Origin: Acanthosoma haemorrhoidale
Lineage: Eukaryota; Arthropoda; Insecta; Hemiptera; Acanthosomatidae
Assembly: GCA_930367205.1 (NCBI GenBank)
Contig: OV884012.1
Location: 51,295,239-51,359,238 of the forward strand
Direction: 5' to 3'
DNA: 64,000 nucleotides
Translations under genes and position numbers: made by a program
In this document: positions 60,241 through 64,000 of the stretch, piece after piece
Layout of the letters: every line of letters starts with the position of its first letter
Numbering within the stretch: the stretch's first letter is position 1
The notes under the pieces: model-generated
Seen by the model: only the letters and a program-made list of their open reading frames with translations
Database searches by the model: none
What the model was told of the DNA's origin: nothing

Positions 60241-63200
60241 TTACATCGCAATTTTTAAGTCAAGCTGAAATCATTTGCGATGAGAAACCGCTTTTTATAC
60301 TCATAATTATGATTCGTAATAATTTTATTTCATAGTTTGATGCTGATTGTGGCAGATGGATGAGACTATAGCTCCCATCATGAGGTTGAGAACCCAATAA
60401 CACATGGTAAGCCCTGTTGCCGCTCTGTCCACTACTTTCTTTTATTCACGTTATCCGTTTACTTCGATAATGTTATTAAACAATAAGCAAATTAGTGATT
60501 AGTACCTCGCCCACCCGTATATACCAACTCCATGCCAAGTAGCCCCTTCATCCTATGCGTCTAATTTCATGACGTTGAATATATTTAATATGTTTTAAGG
60601 GTATGATAGTGATTGCGAGGTTGCCTTGGCAATCTTGGCGATATGTGTTGCATTTTGTACTTCTTAATTTTTAATCATTTTTAGGAACCGATTTGCTAAC
60701 TCCAATGTAAAGGTATGCATAGATATAAAGATATAGCGAATTTCGTGAAATTTTGGGAAATGCTTACAAACTTCTTTGATATCATATGTCATATTACGAG
60801 AAGTACTATCATGCAGGCTTCATTTTTTTATGAAGGATGTAAAGATATGTATGAAGCAGTTTCTATCGATGCGCTTTTCCTGTCCTCCGCAAGTTACGAT
60901 TAAATGCTATCGTCCAATCACTACACAACAAGAGTCGTGAGTGAATGCATTGTGTGACCAACATAATTCTCAGTCTTATGTAAAGTAATAGAAGAACTTA
61001 AAAAAACAAACTTTTGTTATATGTTATTTACAACGAGAAAAATATCAATCCACCTAACTGTGCTCTACCTTCGGTGAGCCAAGCGATGCTTATGCAAATA
61101 ATAGCAGTAATGAACAAGACTCGGACTTAATGACATTATTATTGATCGTGTAGAGTCCCCTTTAAGGTGTCTACTCTAATTAAGAACAAAGGGCTTGGTC
61201 AGGGATAGGATTGGAACAGGGCTGGCGAAGGGACAAAGATGAAGGAGTGCCTAGTTAGGGCCCTATTGAGCAATAGAGCCCAGGGCCTCTGTCCCCAACA
61301 ATCACATTAAATCACGTGTAATTTCAGCCCTTGCCAAAACCTAGCAACCCCCGCCATTCCGGAGTTATAAATTATTCAATAGAATGTGGGAGAATTATTT
61401 TATTTGTCCCCTGAATCCTGGAAGCGAGCCTTCCTACGTGACTTGAATACTGATGTATTCTGTAATTGAATATTCAGCTGTTAAATGTTTAGAGTGATAC
61501 CGTAACTGTACACTGAGTGTTGATTGTCTGGTAATTGCTGTCGATCACTATTGCTCCAATATTACTAATCACTTATTAGTAAACATTATATGCAATGTTA
61601 TACTACGGTTGCCTCCTCAGGCGTTCGCACTTACTTAATTACTGAACATTTCTTTTAGTACGGGCAGCAGTTGTAACATAATCAGTATATTCTTGACTTT
61701 TACTGGCCAAGTGGTGCTGCCAAACTATACTTGGTTGCTACAACACATCACACATAAAAAATAGTTTATTCTCCCACTTCTGGGTCCTTCAGGGATAACG
61801 TCTGAGTAATAAATAATTAAATGGCATAATATTAAATAATTGCATTATTTATATTCAAGGCTAACAAATATGTTAAAAGCAAAACACCTTCTACGTACTT
61901 ATGGTGTTCATCGAACGGTTTGGTGGTTTTGTTAGTAGAAAAATGTTTGCGTAGTAAATAATAAATTTCAGACGAAATATTTTCTCCATTAACAACCTCA
62001 AACAACGCTGTTAATCAAATTATTATTACTTGGTGATCACACTATCAACCAAATATTCCTTACCTATCTGGGCATGTAGTACTCAACTACTACTTACTAC
62101 CTTCTATCCACATTCACTAAAAATAAAAGCTGATTATAATGTTTTTCTGATTGTGAGCTGGTTGTGGGATGTCAGGGGTTGTCAGCCTCTGGAGAAATCA
62201 ATTTATTCTTAAAAGATCTAAAGGAACAATAAAAATAACCTTGTCGGTAGACGGAATTAATCTATGTACAATATAAACACTCTACAAGTGTCAAGTGAAA
62301 ACGTCCGCATTTTTTTACGGGTTACAACCAATAGGTTACAACATTATCGTATTTCTTCATTTTCTACTTTAAGGGATCATTTTCTCCACTGTCCATTATA
62401 ATAGTACTATATTTAATATTATAACATGGAATAATGATTTTTTACTCTATTTGTTGCTAATGTAATATTTTAAGAATTTGAACACTCAGGTTCAAAATAG
62501 TGTTAGCAAAAATATAAAATCACAAATCATTTATAATTTTGTATTATATAATATAATTATAATGGTTTAACTAGCCTAATAGAGAAATGCATCGAGGATA
62601 TTTTTTATATGTTTGATTAAGTCATCATTATTTACGGTATACTGTCACTAAACCACGGTGAAGACTTTTGATAAAATTAATGTACTCATTCAGCTAAAAG
62701 GGAGAGGTTCTTAGTTTAAAACTGGGTGATCAACTTTCGGTCTGTTGGTTCATAAAAATGATCTGAAATTTTTACAATTAATAGTACTCCAGGCTGCATT
62801 GCAGTTTTGGCTAAGATCACTGGAATTACGTGCTAAAAGCATCTTATCTAATAACTTACTCAATGTATTAATATATTGGGATGTTACATTATAATATTTT
62901 CTATCTTTAATTTTTTTTATGGAATTGTGAAAATATGGCTTTCAGTGACTGACATAATTCAAGAAATGAAATCAAATATTTTTTACTAAAAATGCAGAAT
63001 GGTTGTTCATGAGTATCTCTGTACATAGTGGCTTAACATTTTTCATCCTTTGATCCTCTTATATATATTTCAAAACATAAAATTTAGTCATGATTAGTAA
63101 AAAAAAAATTTTAATCAGTAAATAAAATTTATAAAATATTTCGAAAATTGGGAAAAGAGGATCAGGATACCGATCATTGGAGTAACTACTTTAATTTACG

Positions 63201-64000
63201 TTAAGATAAAATTCCTAATAGAGTTCTATATACGAGTATGGTTTTTGGATACTGATCACAAGGTTTATCTGTTTATTTTTTACATAATTTGCTTATAAAA
63301 CAAAATCCCTTCGCAACTAGTCTCCGAAGTCCCATCGACGGCTTCACCAATCACTTTTCACTCTAATATTATCATCTTGTAGCTATATTTCATGGCAATC
63401 TGTATATACATATATATAAATAGACTTAGGAAGCATAAGTCCATAATATATGTACTCTAAGCAAGATTTGAGGGAAATTCGATCCCTTACCGTCCAAAAA
63501 TCGGCTTAAGTCCATTTATTAATTTGTTCCTGGGGCAAAAATACGATCTTAATAATGCCACTCACTAACTAATCATAGATTTCAAAAGCAATAAGGTATG
63601 GGGCGATGATATATTCCATGGTGATACTTCTAATACCTCAGAGGTGAAAAAAAATAAAATTTCCTGTTCTGATCTATATGAGTAAATAGTACAACATGAT
63701 TTTGACTGTAGAAAATTGTATATTTTCTTGTCACTAACCGAATAAAAATCAATTCGATATACTTAAAACAAATTTATCATTCACCGAAAACGTATCATTC
63801 CTTATAACTAAAGGGCAAAAAAACAATAAAATAAATGAATTAACCAACCAGGCATCCATATCATATTAGTTCTGTGTTAATTGAATTCATTAGACAAAAT
63901 AAGGAGTTTAGCCAGCAAATCTCTTGCAGATAACACGCTAAAACCCAAAAAATAATTTTTTTTGTATCAAATTTGCAATTTTTCTAGTGCTGCACATTTT
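60241..64000. other. intron or flanking DNA without recognisable gene
   Basis: AT-rich to the end of the window. A 62-codon frame at 60715-60903 with the segment QASFFYEGCKDMYEAVSIDA looks protein-like but is not identified. Confidence 0.55.

Noticed and set aside
60715..60903. 62-codon frame with protein-like residues
   Set aside because: No family recognised, short, and no splice or promoter context. Left as part of the unannotated stretch.
1..64000. CRISPR arrays, operons, ribosome binding sites, plasmid or phage features
   Set aside because: The window is animal intron DNA with spliced exons. No spacer-repeat array or bacterial gene organisation is present.

Overview
The window is AT-rich, intron-dominated animal DNA, almost certainly from an insect. 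It has spliced immunoglobulin-domain exons of Dscam type, Jockey-type non-LTR retrotransposons, a Penelope-like element, a hAT relic and a Ty3/Gypsy relic. There are no operons, rRNA genes or convincing tRNA genes. I could not place the order from sequence alone. All names rest on motif recognition by eye, with no database search.

The backbone is one plus-strand Dscam-like cell-adhesion receptor gene, of which four exons are visible (3806-3952, 26885-27002, 45591-45878, 49517-49668). They read in compatible phases through the second half of Ig2, all of Ig3 and all of Ig4. The introns between them are about 22.9, 18.6 and 3.6 kb. Upstream exons (signal peptide, Ig1, first half of Ig2) and downstream exons (Ig5 onward, fibronectin repeats, membrane segment) are not in the window. 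No tandem array of alternative Ig3 exons is visible, so this looks like a Dscam paralog without the Dscam1-type exon 6 cluster.

Inside the 18.6-kb intron, in sense orientation, sit two intact single-exon paralogs (32992-33819 and 37166-37999). They encode secreted proteins of about 275 residues that resemble the group 7 mite allergen / JHBP-like lipid-binding (TULIP) fold. A decayed third copy lies between them (35672-36060). The intact copies share a TATA-like box, an initiator and a 5' leader, so they look like real, independently transcribed nested genes.

The rest is intron sequence seeded with transposon remains. Family A is a 4.4-kb Jockey-type element at 16362-20774 on the minus strand, with truncated relatives at 28.7, 36.4, 40.7-41.5 and 59.1 kb. 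Family B has a 206-bp fragment at 10.55 kb and an older copy at 16.1/20.8 kb that is split by the family A element. Family C is a Jockey-type family whose 3' ends lack poly(A), with copies at 5.2, 11.2-12.2, 34.5-35.4, 56.4 and 56.9 kb. A Penelope-like element at 56.2-58.2 kb was hit twice by family C. Further relics are a hAT/ZBED-like transposase (23.6-24.9 kb), a Gypsy RT fragment (31.8-32.4 kb), a mariner-type MITE (42.6 kb) and a diverged pair of unidentified repeats of about 0.75 kb (51.7 and 59.5 kb). Several insertions keep exact target-site duplications, which allows their order to be read.
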